From WVZH01 sp034430425 (GTDB lineage Bacteria; Chloroflexota; Anaerolineae; Anaerolineales; E44-bin32), in NCBI GenBank assembly GCA_034430425.1, contig DAOUEK010000019.1, forward strand, positions 1 to 64,000: a DNA stretch of 64,000 bases, in the 5' to 3' direction. Below are positions 25,368 through 34,464 of the stretch, in pieces (the stretch's first letter is position 1; each line of letters opens with the position of its first letter). The translations under genes and the position numbers were made by a program. The notes beneath the pieces are model-generated. The model saw only the letters and a list, made by a program, of their open reading frames with translations, had not been told where the DNA came from and ran no database searches.

Positions 25368-26876
25368 TCAACGCTGCATTCTCTCCCAGCGCCCGACCCA
25401 TTTCCAGTTGCTCGCATCTCGTTCGCCGCGGCGGACGATTTGCGAAGCCTCCTGAGTCTGACGATGGGCGACGAGCACGGCCATGATCGCGGCGATGTGT
25501 GCTTCCGCTTCCTTGCCTTCTTCGGCCTCATCCATCGAAAAACGTTCTTCGACGAAGCGAGTATCGTAGTTGCCGGCGATGAAACGGTGCGAATCCATGA
25601 TGTTCTGATGGAAGGGGATGTTGGTTTTCACGCCGGTGATGCGGTATTCTTCCAGGGCTCTGCGCATACGTAGTATCGCTGCGCCGCGCGACTCTCCCCA
25701 AACGATCAATTTCGAAATCAACGAATCGTAGTACGGCGAGATCTGGAAACCCGAGTACACACCGGTATCCACGCGCACGCCGGGCCCCGTCGGCGGGATG
25801 ACCTGGGTCAGGCAGCCGGTGGACGGCAGGAATTGGTTGTAAGGATCTTCGGCGTTGATACGGCATTCCATTGCCCAACCGTTTAAGTGGATGTCTTCCT
25901 GGGCATAGCGCAGTTTCCGGCCGCGAGCGATACGGATTTGTTCTGTGACGATATCCACGCCGGTGACAAGTTCGGTAACCGGATGTTCGACCTGCAGGCG
26001 TGTGTTCATCTCCAGGAAATAGAAATTCTTCTCTTTGTCCACCAGGAATTCGATCGTTCCGGCGTTTAGATAATCGACCGAGCGCGCCGCGGTGCAAGCC
26101 AGCTCGCCCATGCGTGTTCGCAGGTCATCATCCAGGAAGGTCGATGGCGATTCTTCCAATAATTTTTGATGGCGCCTTTGAAGCGAACACTCGCGTTCAC
26201 CGAGGTGGATCACGTTCCCATGACCATCGGCCAGGATTTGGAACTCGATGTGTCGCGCATCCACGATCAACTTTTCAAGATATACGTTGTCGTCTCCGAA
26301 GGCGGATTCGGCTTCGCGGCGGGCGGCGGTTATCAAACCCTGTAGATCTTTGGGGTCGTTGACTTCGCGCATGCCCTTTCCGCCGCCGCCGGCGGTTGCT
26401 TTGATCAACAATGGGAAACCGATTTGCGGCGCGATGGCGATGAGTTCGTCGTCGCTCAAATTGCCCTCGCCCTCGGTTCCGGGGACGACGGGAACGCCTG
26501 CTGTGGTGACGGTGGCGCGCGCCACGGCTTTATCCCCCATGGCGGCAATGGCGCTGGGGCGCGGCCCGATGAAGTCGAGGCCGGCATCCTGGACGGCGAG
26601 GGCGAAATCCTCGCGCTCGGCCAGGAATCCGTAACCGGGGTGGATGGCACCGGCGTTGGTGCGCCTGGCGATTTCGATGAGCTTGTCTGCACGCAGGTAC
26701 GAATCCCGTGCTGCGGATGGCCCCAGTAAATAGGCCTCATCCGCGTAGCGGACGTGCAGGGCGGCGCGATCCGCTTCCGAATAGACCGCAACGGTGCTTA
26801 TACCGAGTTCGCGGCAGGCTCGGATGATGCGTACTGCGATTTCACCTCGATTGGCGATGAGAACCTTTTTAAACAT
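25368..26876 (-). CDS. accC: Biotin carboxylase subunit of acyl-CoA carboxylase
   Basis: ATP-dependent carboxylation of biotin on the carrier protein. The 502-residue protein has the N-terminal domain (KVLIANRGEIAVRIIRA), ATP-grasp motifs (GGGGKGM, RHIEFQILAD, ECSLQRRHQKLLEE), catalytic EMNTRLQVEHPVTE, and the C-terminal domain (GWAMECRINAEDP). A tail of about 50 residues after the core (EEGKEAEAHIAAIM...) is typical of acyl-CoA carboxylase alpha chains and links functionally to the separately encoded carrier. The ATG at 26876 follows GAGGAAAG. Gene order carboxyltransferase, biotin carboxylase, carrier on one strand supports a complete propionyl- or acetyl-CoA carboxylase. Confidence 0.95.
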   Translation of the reverse strand: MFKKVLIANRGEIAVRIIRACRELGISTVAVYSEADRAALHVRYADEAYLLGPSAARDSYLRADKLIEIARRTNAGAIHPGYGFLAEREDFALAVQDAGLDFIGPRPSAIAAMGDKAVARATVTTAGVPVVPGTEGEGNLSDDELIAIAPQIGFPLLIKATAGGGGKGMREVNDPKDLQGLITAARREAESAFGDDNVYLEKLIVDARHIEFQILADGHGNVIHLGERECSLQRRHQKLLEESPSTFLDDDLRTRMGELACTAARSVDYLNAGTIEFLVDKEKNFYFLEMNTRLQVEHPVTELVTGVDIVTEQIRIARGRKLRYAQEDIHLNGWAMECRINAEDPYNQFLPSTGCLTQVIPPTGPGVRVDTGVYSGFQISPYYDSLISKLIVWGESRGAAILRMRRALEEYRITGVKTNIPFHQNIMDSHRFIAGNYDTRFVEERFSMDEAEEGKEAEAHIAAIMAVLVAHRQTQEASQIVRRGERDASNWKWVGRWERMQR

Positions 26877-26956
26877 CTTCTTTCCTCAGTGCCTCAAACG
26901 CTGGTCACGGATTCCCGCATTCATCCAACTCCATAAAGTAGATGTGGGCAGGTCGC

Positions 26957-28507
26957 CTACAGCGGGATGTTGCCATGTTTCTTGGGCGGATTCGAATCGC
27001 GTTTGTTGGAGAGCATTTCAAGTGCATTGATCAAACGCGCCCGCGTGTAGCGCGGTTCGATGATGTCATCGACATAACCGCGCGCAGCGGCGACGTACGG
27101 ATTGGAAAACTTCTCTCGGTAATCCGCCGCCAGTTCGGCTTCTTCTTTCTCGGGTTTTTTGGCTTCCGCGATCTCCTTGCGGTGGATGATCTTGACCGCG
27201 CCTTCCGGGCCCATGACGGCCAACTCGGCCGTCGGCCAGGCCAGGTTTAAGTCACCGCGGATGTGTTTCGATGACATAACGACATACGCTCCGCCGTATG
27301 CTTTACGTGTAATCACGGTAATTTTGGGAACCGTTGCTTCACAATAGGCGAAGAGCAATTTGGCACCATGGCGGATAATGCCGCCGTGCTCCTGACTCGT
27401 CCCGGGCAGAAATCCCGGCACGTCCACAAAGGTGACGATGGGGATATTGAACGAATCGCAGAAACGCACAAAGCGAGCCCCCTTGACGGAAGAATCGATG
27501 TCCAGGACGCCGGCCAGGACCTCGGGTTGATTGGCGACGATGCCGACACTGTGGCCGCCCAGTCGAGCGAAGCCGACGACGATGCTCTGTGCATAGTTTT
27601 CGTGGATTTCGAAAAAAGCGCCGTCGTCGACGACCAGGCGAATGATGTCGCGCATGTTGTACGGTTTGCTGGGATCGTCGGGTATGATGGTATCGAGCGC
27701 TTCTTCGGTGCGCAAGCGGTCGTCAGAGGAGACCACCGTGGGCGGATCCTCCATGTTGTTTTGGGGAAGGTAGGAAAGCAGCAGCCGGATCATATAGAGA
27801 CAATCCGCTTCGTTCGGTGCCATAAAATGACAGACACCGGACTCTGAAGCGTGGACTTCCGCGCCGCCGAGGTCTTCGAAGGAAACCTCTTCATGGGTGA
27901 CGGCTTTGACCACATCCGGGCCGGTGATGAACATGTATGATGAATTTTGCACCATGAAGATAAAGTCCGTAATGGCGGGAGAATATACCGCACCACCCGC
28001 ACATGGCCCCATAATGGCGCTGATCTGTGGAATGACGCCGGAAGAAAGCGTGTTGCGCAGGAAAATGTCGGCGTAGGCACCGAGCGAGACGACTCCCTCC
28101 TGGATGCGCGCTCCGCCCGAGTCGTTGAGGCCGATCAGTGGCGCCCCATTTTTCAGTGCCATATCCATGATTTTACATATCTTCTCCGCATGGACTTCCC
28201 CAAGGCTTCCGCCAAAAACAGTGAAATCCTGGGAGAAAACGTACACAAGCCGCCCATCAATCGTCCCCCAGCCGGTAACGACGCTGTCGGAAAGATACCG
28301 CTGTTGATCCAAAGAGAAATCGTATGTGCGATGCGTGACGAACATATCGGTTTCGCGGAACGAACCGGTATCGAGCAGGATCTCGAGTCGTTCGCGCGCG
28401 GTCAAACGTCCGCGTTCATGGTGGGCGTCGATGCGCTCCTGGCCGCCGCCCAATCGCGCTTCCTTGCGCAAATTCTGCAGATGCTCGATTTTTAACGAAT
28501 GGCTCAT
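26957..28507 (-). CDS. pccB: Propionyl-CoA carboxylase beta chain (carboxyltransferase)
   Basis: Transfers carboxyl from carboxybiotin to acyl-CoA; 516 residues, the normal PccB length. Acyl-CoA- and biotin-site motifs are visible: GGSLGEVHAEKI, NDSGGARIQEG, GPCAGGAVYSPA, VPGFLPGTSQEHGGIIRHGAKLL, and ITRKAYGGAYVVM. The ATG at 28507 follows GGGAG and overlaps the stop of the upstream membrane-protein gene (ATGA); the longer frame to 28642 runs through that gene and is rejected. Proximity to epimerase and methylmalonyl mutase makes propionyl-CoA the best substrate guess, though sequence alone cannot exclude acetyl-CoA. Confidence 0.93.
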   Translation of the reverse strand: MSHSLKIEHLQNLRKEARLGGGQERIDAHHERGRLTARERLEILLDTGSFRETDMFVTHRTYDFSLDQQRYLSDSVVTGWGTIDGRLVYVFSQDFTVFGGSLGEVHAEKICKIMDMALKNGAPLIGLNDSGGARIQEGVVSLGAYADIFLRNTLSSGVIPQISAIMGPCAGGAVYSPAITDFIFMVQNSSYMFITGPDVVKAVTHEEVSFEDLGGAEVHASESGVCHFMAPNEADCLYMIRLLLSYLPQNNMEDPPTVVSSDDRLRTEEALDTIIPDDPSKPYNMRDIIRLVVDDGAFFEIHENYAQSIVVGFARLGGHSVGIVANQPEVLAGVLDIDSSVKGARFVRFCDSFNIPIVTFVDVPGFLPGTSQEHGGIIRHGAKLLFAYCEATVPKITVITRKAYGGAYVVMSSKHIRGDLNLAWPTAELAVMGPEGAVKIIHRKEIAEAKKPEKEEAELAADYREKFSNPYVAAARGYVDDIIEPRYTRARLINALEMLSNKRDSNPPKKHGNIPL

Positions 28508-28911
28508 GCATTTTTCTCCCGGTAATTCGCTTGCACTGTCTTCCGGTATGTGATCCAAAAGATCACGACGATGATAACCGCTGTGCTGATCGCTGCTGTC
28601 GGCCATGATCTGCGTGTGAAGTCTGAACACACGAAAAGCCATCTATCGATCCAATACCAGATGCCGATCAGCAAAACAACGCCCCGCGTCCATTGCAGGG
28701 CTCGAGGCCATCCAAAGAAAAGTGCTGCAGCGGTGAAGATACCGATCAATCCCCAAACACCGTTTTTCAGAAAAAGATACCCTCTGGGAACAGAGAGATT
28801 TAGGTCGGGAAGCGACAAACCTGCCCGTAGTCCAGCAATTTGGATGGCTGAATAGGTTAACACTATCAGGCTTAGAACAGTTACGAGGTGAGGACGTCGT
28901 TTAGATGACAA
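28504..28911 (-). CDS. Small integral membrane protein, coupled to pccB
   Basis: A membrane protein of about 135 residues with three to four hydrophobic segments (VTVLSLIVLTYSAIQIAG, GVWGLIGIFTAAALFFG, GVVLLIGIWYWIDRWLF, STAVIIVVIFWI). The frame is open into the MDR dehydrogenase gene, so an upstream ATG at 29016 is unlikely; a TTG at 28911 just before the first membrane segment is the best start but is uncertain. Its stop overlaps the pccB start by four bases, implying translational coupling. I do not recognise the family; it is not a known sodium-pump decarboxylase subunit. Confidence 0.6.
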   Translation of the reverse strand: MSSKRRPHLVTVLSLIVLTYSAIQIAGLRAGLSLPDLNLSVPRGYLFLKNGVWGLIGIFTAAALFFGWPRALQWTRGVVLLIGIWYWIDRWLFVCSDFTRRSWPTAAISTAVIIVVIFWITYRKTVQANYREKNA

Positions 28912-29932
28912 GAGTAATTTTCCCCATCTGCTCTCCGGCCGCCAGCCGGGCTTGCGCTGCGGCTGCCTCCTCGAGGCGGAACTGGCGATCGAGAGCGGGT
29001 TTGAGTTTTCCGGCAAAGATCAACTGCATGACCTCTTCAAAGTCGTGCAGCGTGCCCATCGTCGAGCCCAAAATGGATAGATGTTTGCCAAAGATCAAGC
29101 GATTGTCGATTTCGAATTTCGGTCCGGCTGTGTTCCCAACGGTGAGAATGCGGCCTCCTGCTCGAGCAGCGCGCATACTGAGCGGCATGCTTCCGGCACC
29201 CACGTTATCCACGACAAGGTCGACTCCGCGACGATCGGTGGCTTGAAATACAGCTTTGGACCAATTTTCCACTTTGGACCGGTCGATGCATACATCGGCG
29301 CCCAACGACTCCGCCAGGGCGATTTTTTTCGCATTTGATCCAACGACGAAGACCCTGGCACCGATGTATTTGGCGATCTGAATACTGGCGGTGTTCACGC
29401 CGCCCGAGGCGCCGACGATTAAAACATTTTCGCCGGGCTGTAAATTGCCGCGCCGGATCAACGAGTGCCAGGCGGTATGAAAGACCAAACCTGCTGCCGC
29501 TGCGGTAGTCTCGTCGATGGTCTCGGACAATGGCAACACATTCGTGTGGGGCACGACGACGTACTCGGCATAGGTGCCTCGAATGGTTTCCCCGAGTAAA
29601 TGCCATTGCCGACACATGTTTTCTTTTCCAGCGAGGCAATATTCACACACCCCGCAGCTGATGTTGCTGTTGATCGCCACCCGGGTGCCGAGTTCCAGGT
29701 CAGTGACGCCTTCTCCGAGCTCGGAGATCTCGCCCGCGCCGTCTGCGCCGGGTATGTGCGGATACGCCAATTTCAAGCCCTGCCAGGCTTGACGGACCCA
29801 CAGATCCAGGCGGTTCAAGGCCGCCACGCGCAGACGGATTTGAACTTCTCCGGGACCGGGCTGCGGGGTGTCGATCTCAGCGTAGCGCAGGACTTCGGGT
29901 CCGCCGTGCTCGTCGAACAGGATGGCTTTCAA
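28901..29932 (-). CDS. Zinc-binding MDR-family dehydrogenase/quinone oxidoreductase
   Basis: A 343-residue medium-chain dehydrogenase/reductase. The structural zinc loop CGVCEYCLAGKENMC is present, followed by the Rossmann motif VLIVGASGGVNTASIQIAKYIGA and conserved GADVCIDRS and DLVVDNVGAGS. The substrate is not evident; relatives reduce quinones, enones or acryloyl-CoA. The last possibility would suit a propionate module but is inference. The start is TTG at 29932 with GGAGG six bases upstream and the usual opening MKAILFDEHGGPEVL. The gene overlaps the small membrane-protein gene by about 11 bases if the latter begins at TTG 28911. Confidence 0.88.
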   Translation of the reverse strand: MKAILFDEHGGPEVLRYAEIDTPQPGPGEVQIRLRVAALNRLDLWVRQAWQGLKLAYPHIPGADGAGEISELGEGVTDLELGTRVAINSNISCGVCEYCLAGKENMCRQWHLLGETIRGTYAEYVVVPHTNVLPLSETIDETTAAAAGLVFHTAWHSLIRRGNLQPGENVLIVGASGGVNTASIQIAKYIGARVFVVGSNAKKIALAESLGADVCIDRSKVENWSKAVFQATDRRGVDLVVDNVGAGSMPLSMRAARAGGRILTVGNTAGPKFEIDNRLIFGKHLSILGSTMGTLHDFEEVMQLIFAGKLKPALDRQFRLEEAAAAQARLAAGEQMGKITLVI

Positions 29933-30072
29933 TCCTTGCCTCCGGGAATAGTAGTGTAGAAGTGATCTTGTTTACCTTTGCCGGCGAAATAGCCGATCTT
30001 TCACTGGCTGATTATATCGTGGGTTTTGTGATGTGGTTCTAAAGCCAGGTGGGAATGTCGGTTGCTTGGGCT

Positions 30073-32184
30073 CTAGTAGAAGGAAATATCGCGAATGTGG
30101 ACTTTTTCGTCGCTGAGGCTTTGCCCCAGAATGGTAATTTCGATGCGAGTAACCTCTTTGGGAGCGTCCGGGATGGTTATTTCCACCGTCGGATCGTCCG
30201 GCAGGTTGATGAAGGTATCGGACAACTCGATCGGCTCCGATCCCCAATCCCCATAGAGACGCACTGTAAAAACGATGTCCATGCTGCCGGTCGTTGCTGC
30301 AATCCTGTTGAGGGTTATCGGATGAGCGAAGTTGAAATTGATCGTAAACGGGTTGATATCGAAAGTGCGGATGAGCGTAAAGGGATCGCTATCGAAGATG
30401 TACTCGATTTTTCCCAGGTCAATCTGGGTGTGTTCGATTGTAACCATCTGCTTATCGATTTCCACGTAATTCATCACCGGTTGTTGACGAGCGACCTTTT
30501 CTGCGGCAAGGATCTCGTCGATGTTCGCCGCATAACACATGCGGATGAAAAAGAAGCCATCCGAGCCGTCCGGGTACTTCAAAATTTGTACGATGTGAAT
30601 ATCCGTGACTTTTTCTTCGTTGAGTAAATCCGAGTATTCCTCTTCGGTAAGGACCAATAGGGTGTTTTCGTCGAGATCACGTTTTTCCAATAGAAAGTGA
30701 TCTGCATTTCCGAGGTGGACATTGAGATCTTCGGGGAGGAAGAATCGCTGCAGGATATGTGTCCCGTTCGACCAGGTGGGGGAAACGAAGATACGGTCAT
30801 TCGGGTTCATGCGAGCGTGCTCTTCGACGGCGTCGAAGACTTGTTGGGCGCCGTATTGAGCGCCGTAAAGTCCGTAATCTCCGTACCACGTATACCCAAG
30901 TGTGGTCGAATCGTAGAGCATGAAGAGATTCACTCCGACGAAGATAGCGATCGCTGCAAAGCCGAAAGCTTTGTAGGAAACGCGGGGAGAAAGCCAATCT
31001 GCCAGACGTGATATCCCCATTGCCGTAAGAATGGCGGCTGGAATTACGAAGGAGAGGATGCGTGTGATCCCGATGCCCACAATCGACACTCCCAAGGGGG
31101 AGCAGATCATGGCGATCAATACGGCGCGCTGGTGACTCTGCTTTCGGTTTCGAACGGCGTCGATCAGGCCGATCAACATGAAGGGCAGCGTGGCAATGAT
31201 GATGTGTCCGTATCCCTGCATGATATGGCGGGTGAGATCGGTCTCCTGGGGGAGATACCAATAGATGGGATTCAAACCCTGCAGGTAGGTCTTGAAAAAG
31301 GTGCCGATTTTTTCCTGCAGGGGAATGTTTTCCAGCCAATACGTACCGAGCATACGTAAATGGAAGTAGGTTTCTCCCTCATAGTCGAGCTGAAATCGGA
31401 CGTACGGCAGTGCGATCAACAAGACTAACAGGAGGGAGAGGAGAAGCGTGCGTTTGTGGGCAACGTGGTAGCGGAAGTCGGAGACGAAAAGCAGCAAGGC
31501 GGTCCCGGCGATGATCAACTGTCCACCGCTGTAACTGTAAAACGCCAATCCGGCGAACAGAATAGTTAGAAGGAGGTTGGCAGGTGATCCATTGCGGTAA
31601 CGCAGGTAGAAATAGAACATCAGCGCATACATGCTTACGAATATGACCGTTTCGAAGGCAGTACGCGAGTGCAGGAACCAGGCTGGCGTGATCGATAGTG
31701 CCAGAATCCCAACCCACCAGAAGCGGATGCGAAAGATATTGCGCAGTATCAAACCAACGGCAATGGCGGCCAGGACCGAAATCAACGCAGAAACCGCACG
31801 GGTCACGAAAACGGATTTGCCAAAGAGCATGTAGGGAATCACTTGCACGTAGACGGAGAGGCTGAGGTTGTAGAGGTAGTTGTTTTCGAAGTAGGTCGGA
31901 AGCAGCGTCCCGTCGCCATCTCGAAAGTCGTTGTTAACCAGATCTTCAGCGAGAACGGTTTGGGCGGCCTCATCGGTGAAGAAGTAAATCGGGAATTTTT
32001 CGAGTGCGATCAGACGCGTGACGGCGTACAGCAGCAGCACGACGACAAAAAGTTGGGTGTCTCGTTCCCATTTGTGAGGGGTCAAGAGGCGCGCGGATAA
32101 CGCTTTCAAACGGGCACCGAAATCATGAAGTCGTTCTCTGATTTTTATTTTTCGGATCGTCCGCTGTCTGACCAATTTCGACAA
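30073..32184 (-). CDS. GT-C family membrane glycosyltransferase (ArnT/PMT-like)
   Basis: A 703-residue polytopic protein with about ten transmembrane segments and a C-terminal soluble domain of roughly 250 residues. The first extracytoplasmic loop has the acidic pair typical of GT-C enzymes (YFFTDEAAQTV), with ENNYLYNLSLSVYVQVIPYMLFGKS following. Such enzymes transfer sugars from polyprenyl-phosphate donors to lipids or proteins outside the membrane. The C-terminal region is beta-rich. The called start is TTG at 32184 next to GAGGGAG; another TTG at 32175 has better spacing. It is adjacent to a second GT-C gene on the same strand. Confidence 0.82.
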   Translation of the reverse strand: MSKLVRQRTIRKIKIRERLHDFGARLKALSARLLTPHKWERDTQLFVVVLLLYAVTRLIALEKFPIYFFTDEAAQTVLAEDLVNNDFRDGDGTLLPTYFENNYLYNLSLSVYVQVIPYMLFGKSVFVTRAVSALISVLAAIAVGLILRNIFRIRFWWVGILALSITPAWFLHSRTAFETVIFVSMYALMFYFYLRYRNGSPANLLLTILFAGLAFYSYSGGQLIIAGTALLLFVSDFRYHVAHKRTLLLSLLLVLLIALPYVRFQLDYEGETYFHLRMLGTYWLENIPLQEKIGTFFKTYLQGLNPIYWYLPQETDLTRHIMQGYGHIIIATLPFMLIGLIDAVRNRKQSHQRAVLIAMICSPLGVSIVGIGITRILSFVIPAAILTAMGISRLADWLSPRVSYKAFGFAAIAIFVGVNLFMLYDSTTLGYTWYGDYGLYGAQYGAQQVFDAVEEHARMNPNDRIFVSPTWSNGTHILQRFFLPEDLNVHLGNADHFLLEKRDLDENTLLVLTEEEYSDLLNEEKVTDIHIVQILKYPDGSDGFFFIRMCYAANIDEILAAEKVARQQPVMNYVEIDKQMVTIEHTQIDLGKIEYIFDSDPFTLIRTFDINPFTINFNFAHPITLNRIAATTGSMDIVFTVRLYGDWGSEPIELSDTFINLPDDPTVEITIPDAPKEVTRIEITILGQSLSDEKVHIRDISFY

Positions 32185-32229
32185 CTCCCTCGTTGATCAT
32201 CCCATGCCAGGATGGCAATTTAGTTATGG

Positions 32230-34197
32230 CTACGGTTGAAGCATGCGGAAATAGTACAACGGCTCCCCGGCATCATCCCGTTCGACGGTCGTGGTACCCC
32301 GGGGATAATTTTGTTCGATCTCCGTCAGCGCTTCGGCGTTATGTGACAAAATGACGAACGCGGTTGGTTCTTCGATGCGTGAGGGCAATTGTTCCCAATC
32401 GATCGGCCAGGAAACGTCGTGTCCGTTGGCGTTGGATGCGATGTACGGCAAACAGGGAAGCGTGTTGTAGCCCATCACCGGTTGGCCCAGAAAGTAAACT
32501 TCCAATTCAGTCTCTTGTTGGCGAATGGTTTCTCCAATTTTGCGAGCGACGAGGCTTTTCATATCAGAATAACGTCCCTCCTGAATCGCCTGGTTGAAGA
32601 AGCGAATTTCGGAATAGCCCACGATCAGCATAAAAGCGACCGCAGACACCGCGAAATGGGTGTTGTATTGCGGTTTTGTCGTTCGGATTTGCTGGTGGAT
32701 TTCGTGCAACGGCAGAGCGATGATTACCGCAGCGATGGGTGCAGCAAGCAGCAATCGCTGTGTATTGGGGGGACCGACGCTGAACGTCGAAGCGAGAATG
32801 GGTCCGATGAGCGCGATCAAGAGAATGTTATATTCCGGGCGTTTAATCCGCAGCAATGTGATGATCAAACCGGCGATGAACAAGGTGGCTGGCAAGGCGA
32901 GCAGCATCGGTGTTCCCGGGCTGTATACACCCAGGATTGGACGGGCGGTGAAACCGAGAAGGGTGTCCCAAAACTGTTTGGCGAAGATTATAAATGCCGA
33001 GTCGCCCGTGGACAGTGATGTATTCCGAATCCAATCTCCCTTCAATATCGATACACGATTGAGTGGTGCAACCAACTCGTTGGGATTCTGAAGGTAGAAA
33101 AGCGCGAGGGGGAGCACGATGACGGCTGCGATCAGCAGCATACCTGTAAATCCGGGTAAGCGACCCGTTTTGGGTCGTGATTTCCACAGGATGAGGATCC
33201 ATACCAGCGCAAAAACCGGCAGCAAGTGTCCGGTTGTATAGAAGTATTGTGCGAGGCCGATGGCGAGGCCCGCGCCGACGAAGGCAAACCGCTTATTCTC
33301 CTGCCAGGCCACCCATATTGCAGCGATCATCACCATCAGGAAGAAACCGTCCCAGATGTTGGGGAGGGCGATGCGGCTGAAAAGTAGATGGTAGTGGAAA
33401 ACGGAGAGGAACAGTGCCGCGATAACACCCGGGAGACGGCCGAACATCCATCTTGCCGCCCAATAGACAGCCAGGACAGTGAGAGCGCCGCCAACTGCAG
33501 AGGGAATGCGCATGGCCAAAACACTCCGTCCGAAAATTTCTTGGAATATGGATGCAGACCAGAACTGAAGCGCAGGAAACGAGAACCAACCCATGATTAG
33601 CAGGTTGCTGCGTACGCCGGTCGAATAATCCCAGGCCATCAGACCGACCGATCCTTCGTCGCCGCTGACGGTGTAAGGAAGCTGATCGAGTTGGATGATG
33701 CGAGATGCGAGGGCGATGGCTGTGAGGACTCCGGCCAGGATCCAATCCCGGCGGTCAATTCCCCGCAGTGATTCTTTCCAAGATCCCCGCCAATATGCCG
33801 CAACAACGGACAGACAACCTGCGAGCCAGATTACGGCATGCCAGGGCGAGTGGGCGATGAGGGCATTGCTGGCTGCCGCACGCGATGCCATGGAAAGTGA
33901 AAAGCCAAAGATCAATAGGAGCACTTGCGGTTTGGAGATATCCAGGCGTGAAGCGGCTGTACCCAGTATTCTCTGTAACCTATCCGCAATTGTTGTGGAA
34001 TTGGCGGTGAGCACACCGATTAGAAAGCCGCCTGCGCCAAAGGCCAGCATCATTGTGGTGATCAACTTGTGTGGGCTGATCTGCGCGAGATACTGTCCCA
34101 GGAAGACGAGCAGTAAACCCCCGACCATTAGTAAAGTGCTTTCTAACGATGCGGATGACTCCCGATCATGAAGAGTCTCTTCGTGATTTATCGTCAT
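32230..34197 (-). CDS. GT-C family membrane glycosyltransferase
   Basis: A 655-residue protein with about a dozen hydrophobic segments. After three N-terminal helices, the GT-C signature loop LPYTVSGDEGSVGLMAWDY carries the Asp-Glu pair, followed by FSFPALQFW and RIPSAVGGALTVLAVYWAARWMFG, typical of ArnT/PMT-like enzymes. The last ~150 residues form an extracytoplasmic domain. The ATG at 34197 follows GGAGGG. Its neighbour is another GT-C glycosyltransferase 45 bases downstream, so both probably act in one cell-surface glycosylation process whose acceptor is unknown. Confidence 0.82.
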   Translation of the reverse strand: MTINHEETLHDRESSASLESTLLMVGGLLLVFLGQYLAQISPHKLITTMMLAFGAGGFLIGVLTANSTTIADRLQRILGTAASRLDISKPQVLLLIFGFSLSMASRAAASNALIAHSPWHAVIWLAGCLSVVAAYWRGSWKESLRGIDRRDWILAGVLTAIALASRIIQLDQLPYTVSGDEGSVGLMAWDYSTGVRSNLLIMGWFSFPALQFWSASIFQEIFGRSVLAMRIPSAVGGALTVLAVYWAARWMFGRLPGVIAALFLSVFHYHLLFSRIALPNIWDGFFLMVMIAAIWVAWQENKRFAFVGAGLAIGLAQYFYTTGHLLPVFALVWILILWKSRPKTGRLPGFTGMLLIAAVIVLPLALFYLQNPNELVAPLNRVSILKGDWIRNTSLSTGDSAFIIFAKQFWDTLLGFTARPILGVYSPGTPMLLALPATLFIAGLIITLLRIKRPEYNILLIALIGPILASTFSVGPPNTQRLLLAAPIAAVIIALPLHEIHQQIRTTKPQYNTHFAVSAVAFMLIVGYSEIRFFNQAIQEGRYSDMKSLVARKIGETIRQQETELEVYFLGQPVMGYNTLPCLPYIASNANGHDVSWPIDWEQLPSRIEEPTAFVILSHNAEALTEIEQNYPRGTTTVERDDAGEPLYYFRMLQP

Positions 34198-34464
34198 GTT
34201 TCCCTCCGGATTGTCGATTGCATACAGGCGTCATCGCATTCGGCGGGGTGAATTTCCGGGTTCGCAATTTGCTGAATATTGTACGGCTTTCTCGAATCCG
34301 TTGAAAGTTGCGTAAAGGCAGGACCACCTTCGAAAGCCTTTCTCGCCGGGAGGGTTTTGGCGGCTTGGATTCCCATCGTGGAAAGCAAAAACTCCCTTTT
34401 CACACCACAAGCAGTATCAAAAGATGGTTTATAATGCAGCGCTTCGTACAGCAGTGGGTTGGAT

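Noticed and set aside
32389..33018. 209-codon plus-strand frame inside the GT-C gene
   Set aside because: Antisense shadow of a clear polytopic glycosyltransferase; no domain and no ribosome site.
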